Shown here piece by piece: positions 45,374-54,042 of a stretch of 64,000 nt of DNA. A program made the position numbers and the translations under genes. This DNA comes from Pseudomonas sp. SDI (GTDB taxonomy: Bacteria; Pseudomonadota; Gammaproteobacteria; Pseudomonadales; Pseudomonadaceae). The stretch spans positions 1 to 64,000 of the forward strand of contig NZ_QETK01000026.1 in the NCBI RefSeq assembly GCF_003105155.1. The letters are read 5' to 3'. The notes below the pieces were generated by a model, which worked only from the letters and a program-made list of their open reading frames with translations, did not search any database and was not told the DNA's origin. The first letter of the stretch is position 1; every line of letters begins with the position of its first letter.

Positions 45374-45808
45374 TCAGGGCACCAGATCACGCTGCATGCG
45401 CACAAAGCATTCGTCTTCGCCGACGGCAATGAAACCCTGGCGAACGTAGAGGTGGCGCGCCGGGTTGCTGTTGAACACGGTGAGGCGCAGCCGTGGCAGG
45501 CGGCGCTGACGGGCCCATTGCGCCAACTGCTCCAGCACCACGCTGCCGATGCCACGGTTGCGCGCAGCAGGAATCAGGTGCAGTTCGCGAATGTACAGGG
45601 CCTGGCTGTCCTGGCTGAGGCTGCAGAAGCCCAATTGCTCGTCGCCATCGACGATCAACCACTGCTCGCGCCAGCCCCAGGCCTGGTCGAAGGCCTCTTC
45701 CAGCCAGAGCAGGTCGAACTCGCGGTAGTACGGCAGCATGGCCCGCCGGGTCAGGTCGCGGGCGAAGGTGCGGTGCTGGTCGGTGGCGGGGATCAGGCTG
45801 GCGGGCAT
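45374..45808 (-). CDS. GNAT family N-acetyltransferase
   Basis: A 144-aa GNAT protein with the acetyl-CoA loop ARNRGIGSVVLEQL and the C-terminal NSNPARHLYVRQGF. Followed by a REP pair upstream. Substrate unknown. Confidence 0.85.
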   Translation of the reverse strand: MPASLIPATDQHRTFARDLTRRAMLPYYREFDLLWLEEAFDQAWGWREQWLIVDGDEQLGFCSLSQDSQALYIRELHLIPAARNRGIGSVVLEQLAQWARQRRLPRLRLTVFNSNPARHLYVRQGFIAVGEDECFVRMQRDLVP

Positions 45809-45842
45809 TTCTGGTCTTCTCTTATGGGCCGGCTATGCGGGC

Positions 45843-45910
45843 CATCGCGGGACTAGCCCGCGCCTACATAAAACGCTGCCCTCTGTGGGAGCGGGCTAGT
45901 CCCGCGATGG
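45843..45910. repeat. inverted REP pair
   Basis: CATCGCGGGACTAGCCCGCG and GGGAGCGGGCTAGTCCCGCG in opposite orientation with a spacer of about 20 bp. They match each other almost perfectly, which suggests a recent or gene-converted REP doublet. It lies at the 3' end of the broken DUF488 gene. Confidence 0.8.
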
Positions 45911-46158
45911 TGACACCACCGATCCGGCGAACGCCCCTGCCGCTCCAGCTCGCCCTCCAGCCAGTCGGCCAGCACCCGCGCATTGTGCTGCGCAGTGTCC
46001 TTGGCCACATACACCAGCGTCAAGGTGTCATTGCGTGCCAGCTCCAGCAACGCCCACCCATGCTCCAGGCGGGCTGTCAGCGCCTGCCGGTACGCCTGCC
46101 GACAATCATCGCCACACCTCCTGTCGGTTACCTGCAGCGTAGCCGGCGAATCCGCCAT
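45853..46158 (-). pseudogene. remnant of a DUF488 family gene
   Basis: Residues resembling the C-terminal half of DUF488 proteins are seen (HGWALLELARNDTLTLVYVAKD, then HNARVLADWLEGELERQG). The N-terminal half with the usual DRLWPRG region is missing, replaced by the pitA promoter side, and the 3' end runs into a REP element. It is most likely a decayed gene. Confidence 0.6.
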
Positions 46159-46246
46159 TCCCTTGACCCGGGTCACGTCCGGCTTACGCAGCGTTCCTAA
46201 GCTGAGCGCTCCAGGCACCTGCCTGAAGGCTACCGGACCCGTCACC

Positions 46247-47860
46247 ATGACCACCCCGACCCTCGCTGCCCGCGCCGCTACCCCCAGCGACCCGCGTCCG
46301 CGGCTGCACTCGCGTTCCTCGCGCAAGACCCTCACGCTGTTCTGCCTGTTGCTGCTCGGCGGCCTGCTCTACACCGCCGCGAGCCTGTTTCGCGACATCA
46401 ACGCCAGCGGCGCGGCGCTGACCACCTGGACACCGTTCGTGCTGCTCGGCGTTGCCCTGCTGATCGCCCTCGGTTTCGAGTTCGTCAACGGCTTTCACGA
46501 CACCGCCAATGCAGTGGCCACGGTCATCTATACCCACTCGCTGCCGCCGCAGTTCGCCGTGATCTGGTCCGGCTGCTGGAATTTCCTCGGCGTACTGCTT
46601 TCCAGCGGTGCGGTGGCCTTCGGCATCGTTGCCCTGCTGCCGGTCGAGCTGATCCTGCAGGTCGGCTCCAGTGCCGGCTTCGCCATGGTCTTCGCCCTGC
46701 TGCTGTCGGCCATCGCCTGGAACCTCGGCACCTGGTGGCTGGGTCTGCCGGCCTCGTCGTCGCATACCCTGATCGGCTCGATCATCGGTGTCGGCGTGGC
46801 CAACGCACTGATGCACGGGCGCGACGGCACCGCCGGGGTCGACTGGGCGCAGGCGAGCAAGGTCGGCTACGCGCTGCTGCTCTCGCCGCTGCTCGGCTTC
46901 GTCTGCGCAGCAGGGCTGCTGCTGGCCCTGCGCGCGCTGGTGAAACGACCGGCGCTGTACCAGGCGCCGCTCGGCGATACACCACCACCGTGGTGGATCC
47001 GTGGGCTGCTGATTCTCACCTGTACCGGGGTATCGTTTGCCCACGGCTCCAACGATGGCCAGAAAGGCATGGGCCTGATCATGCTGATCCTGGTCGGCAC
47101 CCTGCCGATGGCCTACGCCCTGAACCGGACCATGCCCGCCGAACAGTCGCTGCAGTTTGCCGCCGTGGCCGAAGCCACCCAGCAAGCGCTGGAACGGCAT
47201 GTCCCGTCACCGAGCGGCGGCGACCCACGACAGACCCTCACCGCGTTCATCCGCGCGCCACAGGCCGGCCCCGAGCTGCTTCCCGCGCTGGCCGAACTGG
47301 CTGGCATGATCGGCCGGGAAGTCGAAGGCTATGGCTCGTTGGCACGCGTGCCGGCCGAGGCCATGGCCAACGTGCGCAACGACATGTACCTGACCAGCGA
47401 AACGATTCGCCTGATGGACAAGCAACTGTTGCTGGAGCTCGACGCCGCTGCCGTGGCCCAGTTGCACCTGTTCAAACGCCAGATCGACGACGCCACACGC
47501 TTCATTCCGCTGTGGGTCAAGGTGGCGGTGGCCATCGCCCTGGGGCTGGGCACCATGGTCGGCTGGAAACGGATTGTGGTGACGGTTGGCGAGAAGATCG
47601 GCAAGACCCACCTCACTTACGCCCAAGGCGCCTCGGCCGAACTGGTGGCGATGTGCACCATCGGCGCCGCGGACATGTACGGGCTGCCGGTATCGACTAC
47701 CCATGTGCTGTCGTCCGGGGTGGCCGGGAGCATGCTGGCCAACGGTTCCGGGCTGCAATGGAAGACCGTCGGCAACCTGGCATTGGCCTGGGTGCTGACC
47801 CTGCCGGTGGCGATCCTGCTGTCGGGCTGCCTGTACTGGTTGCTGACACAGTTGTTCTGA
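46247..47860 (+). CDS. pitA: low-affinity inorganic phosphate transporter (Pit family)
   Basis: A 537-aa inner-membrane Pit-type permease that imports metal-phosphate with protons. Family signatures are GFEFVNGFHDTANAVATVIY early and SFAHGSNDGQKGMG in the middle, with the paired VSTTHVLSSGVAG late. About ten membrane segments surround a large central cytoplasmic loop (about 295-435). The ATG at 46247 is preceded by a weak ribosome site. Confidence 0.92.
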   Translation: MTTPTLAARAATPSDPRPRLHSRSSRKTLTLFCLLLLGGLLYTAASLFRDINASGAALTTWTPFVLLGVALLIALGFEFVNGFHDTANAVATVIYTHSLPPQFAVIWSGCWNFLGVLLSSGAVAFGIVALLPVELILQVGSSAGFAMVFALLLSAIAWNLGTWWLGLPASSSHTLIGSIIGVGVANALMHGRDGTAGVDWAQASKVGYALLLSPLLGFVCAAGLLLALRALVKRPALYQAPLGDTPPPWWIRGLLILTCTGVSFAHGSNDGQKGMGLIMLILVGTLPMAYALNRTMPAEQSLQFAAVAEATQQALERHVPSPSGGDPRQTLTAFIRAPQAGPELLPALAELAGMIGREVEGYGSLARVPAEAMANVRNDMYLTSETIRLMDKQLLLELDAAAVAQLHLFKRQIDDATRFIPLWVKVAVAIALGLGTMVGWKRIVVTVGEKIGKTHLTYAQGASAELVAMCTIGAADMYGLPVSTTHVLSSGVAGSMLANGSGLQWKTVGNLALAWVLTLPVAILLSGCLYWLLTQLF

Positions 47861-48034
47861 GCCGGCGCTTTAAACGCCAGGTGTTTGGCCCCGCCCAGCC
47901 CTGGCGATAAGAATCGCCGAACTAATCGCCCATTGATCTGACACGCGACGGATACAGGCAAAGCGCCACACTACACTTCCCTTTCCTTGCACCGCATCCC
48001 CCTCCCACGCATTTCCAAGGAAAGGAAATTTGCC

Positions 48035-49714
48035 ATGACGATTGCCGAAAAACCCGGAACCACCACCCCAACCATCAACGTCAGCAACCAGAGCGGCGCC
48101 GACCTTGCCGTGGTCAGCGCCTACAGCAGCGACGACGCCAATCCCCAGCAGGTCTATAACCAGGACCTGAGCCTGCTGAAAACCAGCACCGGCGCCAGCA
48201 CCATTGCCAGCAACACGCCCGCCGATGTAATGCTGGTCGGCGCCAGTGGCCAGGTGATCTTCGACCTGCTGTATTCGCGCCCGGCCAACCTCTACCCGGT
48301 GCTCAACAAATCGGCGATGTCGCTCAGCAGCAAACCGCTTGCGCTGGTGGTGACGGCACAGCAAGCCGCCACCATGACCAACGCCTTCACCTTTATCCAG
48401 ACGATCTCCGCCTACCCGTCATCCAGCCTGGCGCAAGGCTATACCGCCGCCGCGCAAAGCGCCGCCAGCGGCACCTCGAACCAGGACATCGATTCGGCGA
48501 TGAGCACCTTCTTCGCCTCGACCAAGCAGTTCAAGGACCTCGATATCATCACGGTGACCACGGCCCAGACCTACCTCACCGCGTTCGCCTTCGGCTGGGC
48601 GCAGAGCAAGGCCAGTTACACCTACTATCTGTATTCCCCGGGCACCGCCAGCAGCGGTAGCAGCAGCGCCTCGCCGAACACGCTGGGCACGCTGAAAATG
48701 GTGAAGAAGAGCAACCCGCCAGTCCCTGCCGACCCCACCGACCATTCCGGCGCTTACACCCTCACCTACACCGACAGCAATAACAAGGTCACGCCGTTGT
48801 TCTATTCCAACGGCCAGTTCGTCTCCAGCCTCACCGAGGATGTGCCGGCGCTGTGCTTCAAAGGCCTGTTCACGGTCAAGAGCCAGTTCAGCGGCGACAC
48901 CAACGACACCGAGGTACTGCCGATCCTGCACGGCACGATCAATGGCGCCTCGGTACTGGGGCTGAACTTCCAGCTGCCGGCCAACGACGACAGCAACGAG
49001 TGGTATGCGCTGTTCCATCCGAAGAATTTCTACCAGTTCCTGCAATCGGCGGCGTTCATCGTTGGCGTGCTGATGGCGGCCGAATGGGTCGGTAGCAAGG
49101 TCTACGCCCTGGGCAAGTACATCAAGGACAAGTGGAACGGCGAAGTACCGAAAACCCAGGAGCAGCAACTCAAGGACTTCACCGACCGCCTCGAAGCCAA
49201 CCAGAAGGCGTTCTTCGACCAGATGGCCGAGCGTTTCGGTCAGCAAAACCCGGTGAATGTGCCAGACCCTGCCGCCCTCGGTCCAAGCATCGAGACGCTG
49301 CGCGCGCAGCAGGTGTCCAGCCTCTCGGAAATCCAGCGTGAGCGCCTCAACGATTCCATCGACACCCAGCTCGGGCAGATCGAAGACCTCGCGGAAATCT
49401 CCGACACCCCGGCGCTCAACGATGCGGCCACCAAACTCGCCAAGGCACGCGACGACCTGGCCGACGCGAACACCCCGGACGAAATCCAGAAGGCCCTGCA
49501 AGACGCCACCGACGCGGTGAACGAGGCGCACGGCACCATCGCCGAAACCATGCAGGCCGAGTCGGCGCGGATCAACGAAGACCTCAGGCAGCAGCTTGAA
49601 GAATCGCAGACTGCGGTCGAGGACTCGCAGCGCCTGAACGAGGAAACCGAGACCGAGAAGCAAGGTGTCGAAGACGGCGAATTCGACGAGCACCTCGAAC
49701 CGATCGACCTCTGA
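48035..49714 (+). CDS. unknown membrane-anchored protein, first gene of the borosin-like operon
   Basis: A 559-aa protein with no recognised family. The N-terminal part (about 10-330) is rich in beta-strand and Ser/Thr/Asn and starts with a strand INVSNQSGADLAVVSAY. One membrane-spanning stretch lies at about 341-368 (FLQSAAFIVGVLMAAEWVG). A long, highly charged coiled-coil tail follows to the end. It shows weak similarity in layout and N-terminal strand pattern to the next gene, suggesting the two are ancient duplicates. A strong AAGGAAAGG ribosome site precedes the ATG at 48035. A promoter should lie in the 174-bp gap after pitA. Confidence 0.8.
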   Translation: MTIAEKPGTTTPTINVSNQSGADLAVVSAYSSDDANPQQVYNQDLSLLKTSTGASTIASNTPADVMLVGASGQVIFDLLYSRPANLYPVLNKSAMSLSSKPLALVVTAQQAATMTNAFTFIQTISAYPSSSLAQGYTAAAQSAASGTSNQDIDSAMSTFFASTKQFKDLDIITVTTAQTYLTAFAFGWAQSKASYTYYLYSPGTASSGSSSASPNTLGTLKMVKKSNPPVPADPTDHSGAYTLTYTDSNNKVTPLFYSNGQFVSSLTEDVPALCFKGLFTVKSQFSGDTNDTEVLPILHGTINGASVLGLNFQLPANDDSNEWYALFHPKNFYQFLQSAAFIVGVLMAAEWVGSKVYALGKYIKDKWNGEVPKTQEQQLKDFTDRLEANQKAFFDQMAERFGQQNPVNVPDPAALGPSIETLRAQQVSSLSEIQRERLNDSIDTQLGQIEDLAEISDTPALNDAATKLAKARDDLADANTPDEIQKALQDATDAVNEAHGTIAETMQAESARINEDLRQQLEESQTAVEDSQRLNEETETEKQGVEDGEFDEHLEPIDL

Positions 49715-49784
49715 TCCCCCGCCCTCCACTCTCCAGGCCGGCTACCCCGTCGGGGTAGTCGGCCGCGCACAGGGAAGCGCCAAC

Positions 49785-51581
49785 ATGAGCACGACACTGA
49801 TTACGGTGGTCAACCAGCTGGATTTCACCCTGGTGGTCTACGACACCATGTCGCAACCAGTGGGCGACCCGCCCAGCAGCAACCCGGCCGACTACTACCC
49901 GGTGTACAAGCAACTGGGCACCGTCGCCGCCGGCCAGACGGCCCAGATTCCCAGCCCGGAACTGCTCCCGCGGCTGGTGATGACCCGGCAGAGCGACGAC
50001 TTCCCGGTGCAGCTGTTCGTCCCGGACCTGGTCCACGAAAACTTCAGCACCACCGTGACCCCTGCCGACCTGGCCTCGACCACGGCCGCCTGGGCCTTCT
50101 ACCAGAGCTACGTGAGCCAGCCCTATGCGCCGCTGGCCCTGCAGTTCAGCGAACTGGTGACCGACCCGAACAACCTGCTCACGCTCAACCAGCAGGTCGA
50201 CACGCTGCTGTCCACCAGCCCCTACAAGGGCGCCAACTACAACGCCTTCAACATCGTCTCGTTCTGGGCCGGCAACTCGCTGTATGCCTGGAACGGCACC
50301 TTCTACTGCTACGAGCCGAGCACCAACGGCGGCCAGCTGGTGCTGCCGCAAACCACCGTCGGCAGCCTGCTGATCCAGGGCAACACGGCGACTTTCACCG
50401 ATAACCTCGGCAGCAAAACCGTACTGACCCTGTACAACCAGCAACTCAGTTCCAGCGGCGCCAACAAGACCTCGGGGCTGATCACCACCGGCACCCTGCG
50501 CGACCTCAGTTGGGAAGGTAAACCCGATCAACTGGCGATGTGCTGGTCGGGCACCCATAACGGCAACGTGTTCATCGCCCAGCCCTATCAGCAGCCGACG
50601 ATTCCCTGGTGGATCGCCGCCTACGACATGGCCTTCATCGCCTTCGAGGGCGTGCAGATCGCAATGACCGTGGACATGGCCGTGCACGTGCTGCAAGGCG
50701 CGGCCAACGGCCTGAAATGGCTCGGGCAGAATGCCCAGCAGTTGTACCGCAACGTCTCGCAGCGCCTGCAAGCGGTGGGCGAGAACGCCAATCCGCTGGG
50801 CGACGTCGGCGACCCGGTCGACCCGATCAACGTCGACGTGGATGTCGACGTCGATGTGGATATCGACATTGACGTGGACATCGATGTGGACGTGGACATC
50901 GACGTCGACATTGATATCGACATCGACATCGACGTGCTGGTGGTCGACATCGACGTGGACATCGATATCGACATCGACACCGACAACGTGGTGGACAATG
51001 TCGATGTGACCGACACCGATGTCGACGTGGACATCGACACCGACGTCAATGTCGAGCCGGGGATGGTCCAGGGCCTGGTCAACAAGGTCGGCAACTGGAT
51101 CATGACCAAGGGTTTCCCGGCGCTGGTCGAGAACCTGACGATCATGGTCGCGTTCCAGACCGCCGGGCAATTGCTCAACGCCTGGAAAGGCTCTTCCGAA
51201 CAATACCTGGCCTCGCTCGCGCCGCAGCAGTCGACCGGCGTCGGCCTGCTGGTCAACAGCATGCTCAACACAGCCAACTCGGTGCAGACGCGCTGGACCA
51301 CCTTCGCCCAGTACGTCAAAGAAGCCGCGCCGGACAACACCAGCCAGCAGATGAACATCGCCACGGTGCTGATGACCGCCAATGCCGACGCCGACAAGGC
51401 CCAGCAGGCCTGGCGCTGGTCGAGCGACGAGGAGAACGCGCTGGTCGCGCAGATGGCGGCCTGCAGCAGCGCCGACCAGGCCTACATCCTGCTCGGTGGC
51501 TACAGCTACAAGGGCCAGGTGTTGTCGATCAAGGTCGGTTGCAGCGTTGCGCTCAAATACCTCAACCGCGTAGCCGGCTAA
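49785..51581 (+). CDS. unknown membrane-associated protein with Asp-Val/Ile repeat tract
   Basis: A 598-aa protein without a recognised family. An N-terminal beta-rich part (begins LITVVNQLDFTLVVYD) resembles the upstream gene. A hydrophobic stretch lies at about 274-300 (WWIAAYDMAFIAFEGVQ). Residues 351-424 are mostly alternating Asp with Val or Ile, with a few Thr/Asn interruptions. A C-terminal region (425-598) is mixed helix. The alternating tract could form amphipathic beta strands with one acidic face, perhaps binding calcium, or be a substrate of the methyltransferase encoded next. Start at 49785 after AGGGAAG. Gap to the next gene is 21 bp. Confidence 0.85.
   Translation: MSTTLITVVNQLDFTLVVYDTMSQPVGDPPSSNPADYYPVYKQLGTVAAGQTAQIPSPELLPRLVMTRQSDDFPVQLFVPDLVHENFSTTVTPADLASTTAAWAFYQSYVSQPYAPLALQFSELVTDPNNLLTLNQQVDTLLSTSPYKGANYNAFNIVSFWAGNSLYAWNGTFYCYEPSTNGGQLVLPQTTVGSLLIQGNTATFTDNLGSKTVLTLYNQQLSSSGANKTSGLITTGTLRDLSWEGKPDQLAMCWSGTHNGNVFIAQPYQQPTIPWWIAAYDMAFIAFEGVQIAMTVDMAVHVLQGAANGLKWLGQNAQQLYRNVSQRLQAVGENANPLGDVGDPVDPINVDVDVDVDVDIDIDVDIDVDVDIDVDIDIDIDIDVLVVDIDVDIDIDIDTDNVVDNVDVTDTDVDVDIDTDVNVEPGMVQGLVNKVGNWIMTKGFPALVENLTIMVAFQTAGQLLNAWKGSSEQYLASLAPQQSTGVGLLVNSMLNTANSVQTRWTTFAQYVKEAAPDNTSQQMNIATVLMTANADADKAQQAWRWSSDEENALVAQMAACSSADQAYILLGGYSYKGQVLSIKVGCSVALKYLNRVAG
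50835..51056 (+). repeat. hexanucleotide-period coding repeat (Asp-Val/Ile)n
   Basis: About 222 bp of in-frame six-base units encode Asp-Val or Asp-Ile, with a short break LVV near residues 385-387 and Asp-Thr/Asn units toward the end. Codon choice varies between units (GAC/GAT, GTC/GTG, ATC/ATT), so the pattern is kept at the protein level rather than being a fresh DNA slippage product. Confidence 0.9.
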
Positions 51582-51602
51582 GCCTTCGGCGAGGAGTTCT
51601 GC

Positions 51603-54029
51603 ATGATCCATTCAACCGCGACTTCGGCCGGGACCGGCCCCGTCTATGCCAGCAAACAGGAACATGCCCAAGCCTGGGAAAGCCTGGCCCGTGACATCGC
51701 CCGCCAGCCGCCGCCGTCCGAGGCATCCGCCGCGCCGACGCCCCGCCAGAGCGCCGGGCAGCTGACGATCATCGGCTCGGGCATCGAAGCCATGGGCTTC
51801 AGCGTCGGCGACGAGGCCCTGCTCAAGGCGGCGGACAAGGTCTTCTACTGCGTCGCCGACCCGGCCACCACCGTCTGGCTCAAGCACCTGCGCCCGGACG
51901 CCTTCGACCTCTACGTGCTCTACGACGACAACAAGGTGCGCTACCACACCTATATGCAGATGAGCGAAGCCATGCTGCACCCGGTGCGGCAGGGCGAGCA
52001 CGTGGTAGCGGTTTTCTACGGCCATCCGGGGATCTTCGTGCTGTCCACACACCGGGCGATTGCCATCGCCCGCCGCGAGGGTTACCGCGCGGTGATGCGC
52101 GCAGGCATCTGTGCCCTCGACTGCCTGTGCGCCGACCTTGGTATCGACCCCTGCCATCCCGGTCTGCAAACCCACGAAGCCACCGACATGCTGGTGCGCG
52201 ACCGGGTGCCGGACCCAAGCCTGCATGTGGTGCTGTGGCAGGTCGGACTGATTGGCGAAATGGGCTTTCGCCGCGAAGGCTATATCAACGAGAACTTCTC
52301 AATCCTGGTGCAGTACCTGCAACAGCACTACGGCGACGATTACCCGATCACCCACTACATCGCCTCGCGTTATCCGGGGGTGGCGCCGGTGATCGAGCAC
52401 TTCCCGCTCAGTGCCCTGCATGACCCGCAGATCCAGGTGCGCTTTACCGGCATCTCGACCTTCTACATCGCGCCCAAGGTCAGCCGGCCGAGCAACCGCG
52501 AGATGGCGATTCGCCTGGGCCTGCTCAAGGACCATGAAATCCTCAAGACCCCGACCAACCCGCAGCGCGAGGTCGACCGCTATGGCCCGCGCGAGCTGGC
52601 GGCGATTCGCCAGTTCGGCAACTTCCAGGTGCCGCAGGACTACCACTGGCAGGAATCCACTGCCGCCAGCCACTTCATCCTCGCCCTCAAGGACGATATC
52701 GGCCTGCGCGAGCGCTTTGCCGGCGACCCGGCCGGCACCGTCGACAGCGATGTGTTCCCCGGCCTGAGCGGCCGCGAGAAGCGCCTGCTGGCCACCGGCG
52801 ACCCCGGCGCCATGCAGATTGCGGCCAAGGGCGTGTTTGCCAAGGACTCGAACAACAAGGCGTTCCTGCTGCAGATGCTGCGCAGCAAACGCCTCGCCGG
52901 CGAGGTGCGCAAGGCCTGCCTGGCCTGCGACACGCACAGCGGCAGCCAGCATCTGGAGGAAGTCGCGCGCTTCCAGGGCTGGCAGTTCGATGCCGCGAGC
53001 CTGGCGCAGGACATCGTCCTGCTCAACCGGCACGACAGCCTGCCGTGGACCGGGGTTTACCACAGCCCGGCGGCGCAGCGGCTGATCGTGATCGTCGGCG
53101 ACATGGGCAAGCCCGAGCAGTGCCTGCTCTACGTCGACGGCCAGCCGGTGCGCCAGGCCCGTTATGAAAAAGGCATCCTCAAATGGGCGGCGGCCAGCGG
53201 CAACCTGCATAACGGTTTCCTGCGCAGCGACCTCGGCCCGGGGCGCAGGCGCCGGCTGATCGGCTCGATCTGGGCGGAGCACGACGAACTACCGGCCGAA
53301 CATGCACTGATCGCCAACGCGCTGCAGCCCGGCGGATTGATGCCGGTGCATCTGGTCGGTGAACATCGCAACCCGCTCGGCGACACGCTGCAGATTGCCG
53401 TACATGAACAGCAGGTGCGATGCCAGCTCAACGGCCAGCCATTGGCCGGACAACTGAGCATCAGCGGCTGGTCGCTGTGCGTTGGGCAGACGCGCTTCGA
53501 CTTGCAGGCGCTGGGTGCTCCGTTGCAACTGGGTCAGCGCTTCCAGCGCCTGGCGTCGTTCGGCGACGAATACTGGGGCCGCTATGTGCTGAGCAATCAG
53601 CTCAGCGACAGCCCGGCGGTGCTGCTCGACTGGTCGGCAGAGGGCCTGAGCGTCAACGGTCAGCCGGTCAAGGAAAGCCGCTTTAGCGAGCAGCGCCTGA
53701 GCTGGAACGGCGGCCCGGCGCTGGCGGCCAGCGGCACGCTGGAGCTGCTCTGGGACCCCATCACCCTGGACGCAGTGCTGTTCGGCAGCCTCGGCATTCC
53801 GGCCAACGGCAAGCTCAACTGCATCGGCGCCCGGCAGGCACCACGGGCCTTGCCAGCGCTCAATCCGTGGGCCGACCAGGGCCTTTCGGCGCAGGCCTGG
53901 GCCTGGTTGTACGGGCTCTGTGCGGCGGCCAGCACGGACGCTGCCGGGCTGATGCTGTGGCAGAAGTGGCAGAAGTACGCGTTCAGCACGGCGGTGATGA
54001 ACCGCCAGTTGCACGCCGTGCTGCGCTAG
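51603..54029 (+). CDS. borosin-type peptide alpha-N-methyltransferase fused to extra domains
   Basis: An 808-aa protein. Residues about 53-300 are a tetrapyrrole-methylase-fold domain much closer to fungal OphMA and bacterial SonM-type backbone N-methyltransferases than to cobalamin enzymes. Matching blocks are ADKVFYCVADPAT (77-89), VFYGHPGIFV (137-146) at the SAM site, and GISTFYIAPK (283-292). Catalytic Tyr/Arg of OphMA correspond to Y104, Y107, R113 and Y117. Residues about 352-410 resemble the borosin leader-binding helical domain, about 418-470 a Nif11-like segment, and 480-808 three beta-rich repeats with (D/N)GQP(V/L) at 512, 610 and 685. No obvious hydrophobic core peptide is at the C-terminus. 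The substrate may be in trans. Confidence 0.88.
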   Translation: MIHSTATSAGTGPVYASKQEHAQAWESLARDIARQPPPSEASAAPTPRQSAGQLTIIGSGIEAMGFSVGDEALLKAADKVFYCVADPATTVWLKHLRPDAFDLYVLYDDNKVRYHTYMQMSEAMLHPVRQGEHVVAVFYGHPGIFVLSTHRAIAIARREGYRAVMRAGICALDCLCADLGIDPCHPGLQTHEATDMLVRDRVPDPSLHVVLWQVGLIGEMGFRREGYINENFSILVQYLQQHYGDDYPITHYIASRYPGVAPVIEHFPLSALHDPQIQVRFTGISTFYIAPKVSRPSNREMAIRLGLLKDHEILKTPTNPQREVDRYGPRELAAIRQFGNFQVPQDYHWQESTAASHFILALKDDIGLRERFAGDPAGTVDSDVFPGLSGREKRLLATGDPGAMQIAAKGVFAKDSNNKAFLLQMLRSKRLAGEVRKACLACDTHSGSQHLEEVARFQGWQFDAASLAQDIVLLNRHDSLPWTGVYHSPAAQRLIVIVGDMGKPEQCLLYVDGQPVRQARYEKGILKWAAASGNLHNGFLRSDLGPGRRRRLIGSIWAEHDELPAEHALIANALQPGGLMPVHLVGEHRNPLGDTLQIAVHEQQVRCQLNGQPLAGQLSISGWSLCVGQTRFDLQALGAPLQLGQRFQRLASFGDEYWGRYVLSNQLSDSPAVLLDWSAEGLSVNGQPVKESRFSEQRLSWNGGPALAASGTLELLWDPITLDAVLFGSLGIPANGKLNCIGARQAPRALPALNPWADQGLSAQAWAWLYGLCAAASTDAAGLMLWQKWQKYAFSTAVMNRQLHAVLR

Positions 54030-54042
54030 GGGGCAGCGGGCC

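Noticed and set aside
50835..51056. CRISPR array or non-coding minisatellite
   Set aside because: The six-base units have no spacers and stay in frame inside a longer coding sequence, with synonymous variation, so it is a protein repeat.
49584..51611. 675-aa open frame on the minus strand with Val-Asp/His-Val repeats
   Set aside because: It is the antisense shadow of the Asp-Val/Ile repeat gene. The plus-strand frame has the ribosome site, operon spacing and sensible codon use.
51759..52470. Cobalamin or sirohaem biosynthesis methylase
   Set aside because: The fold is shared, but the aligned blocks, Tyr/Arg residues and following domains fit peptide N-methyltransferases, and no cobalamin genes are adjacent.
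53960..54029. C-terminal borosin core peptide in cis
   Set aside because: The last residues (about 786-808) are mixed and basic with Trp/Gln/Lys, not the Val/Ile/Gly-rich run expected of an OphMA-like core.
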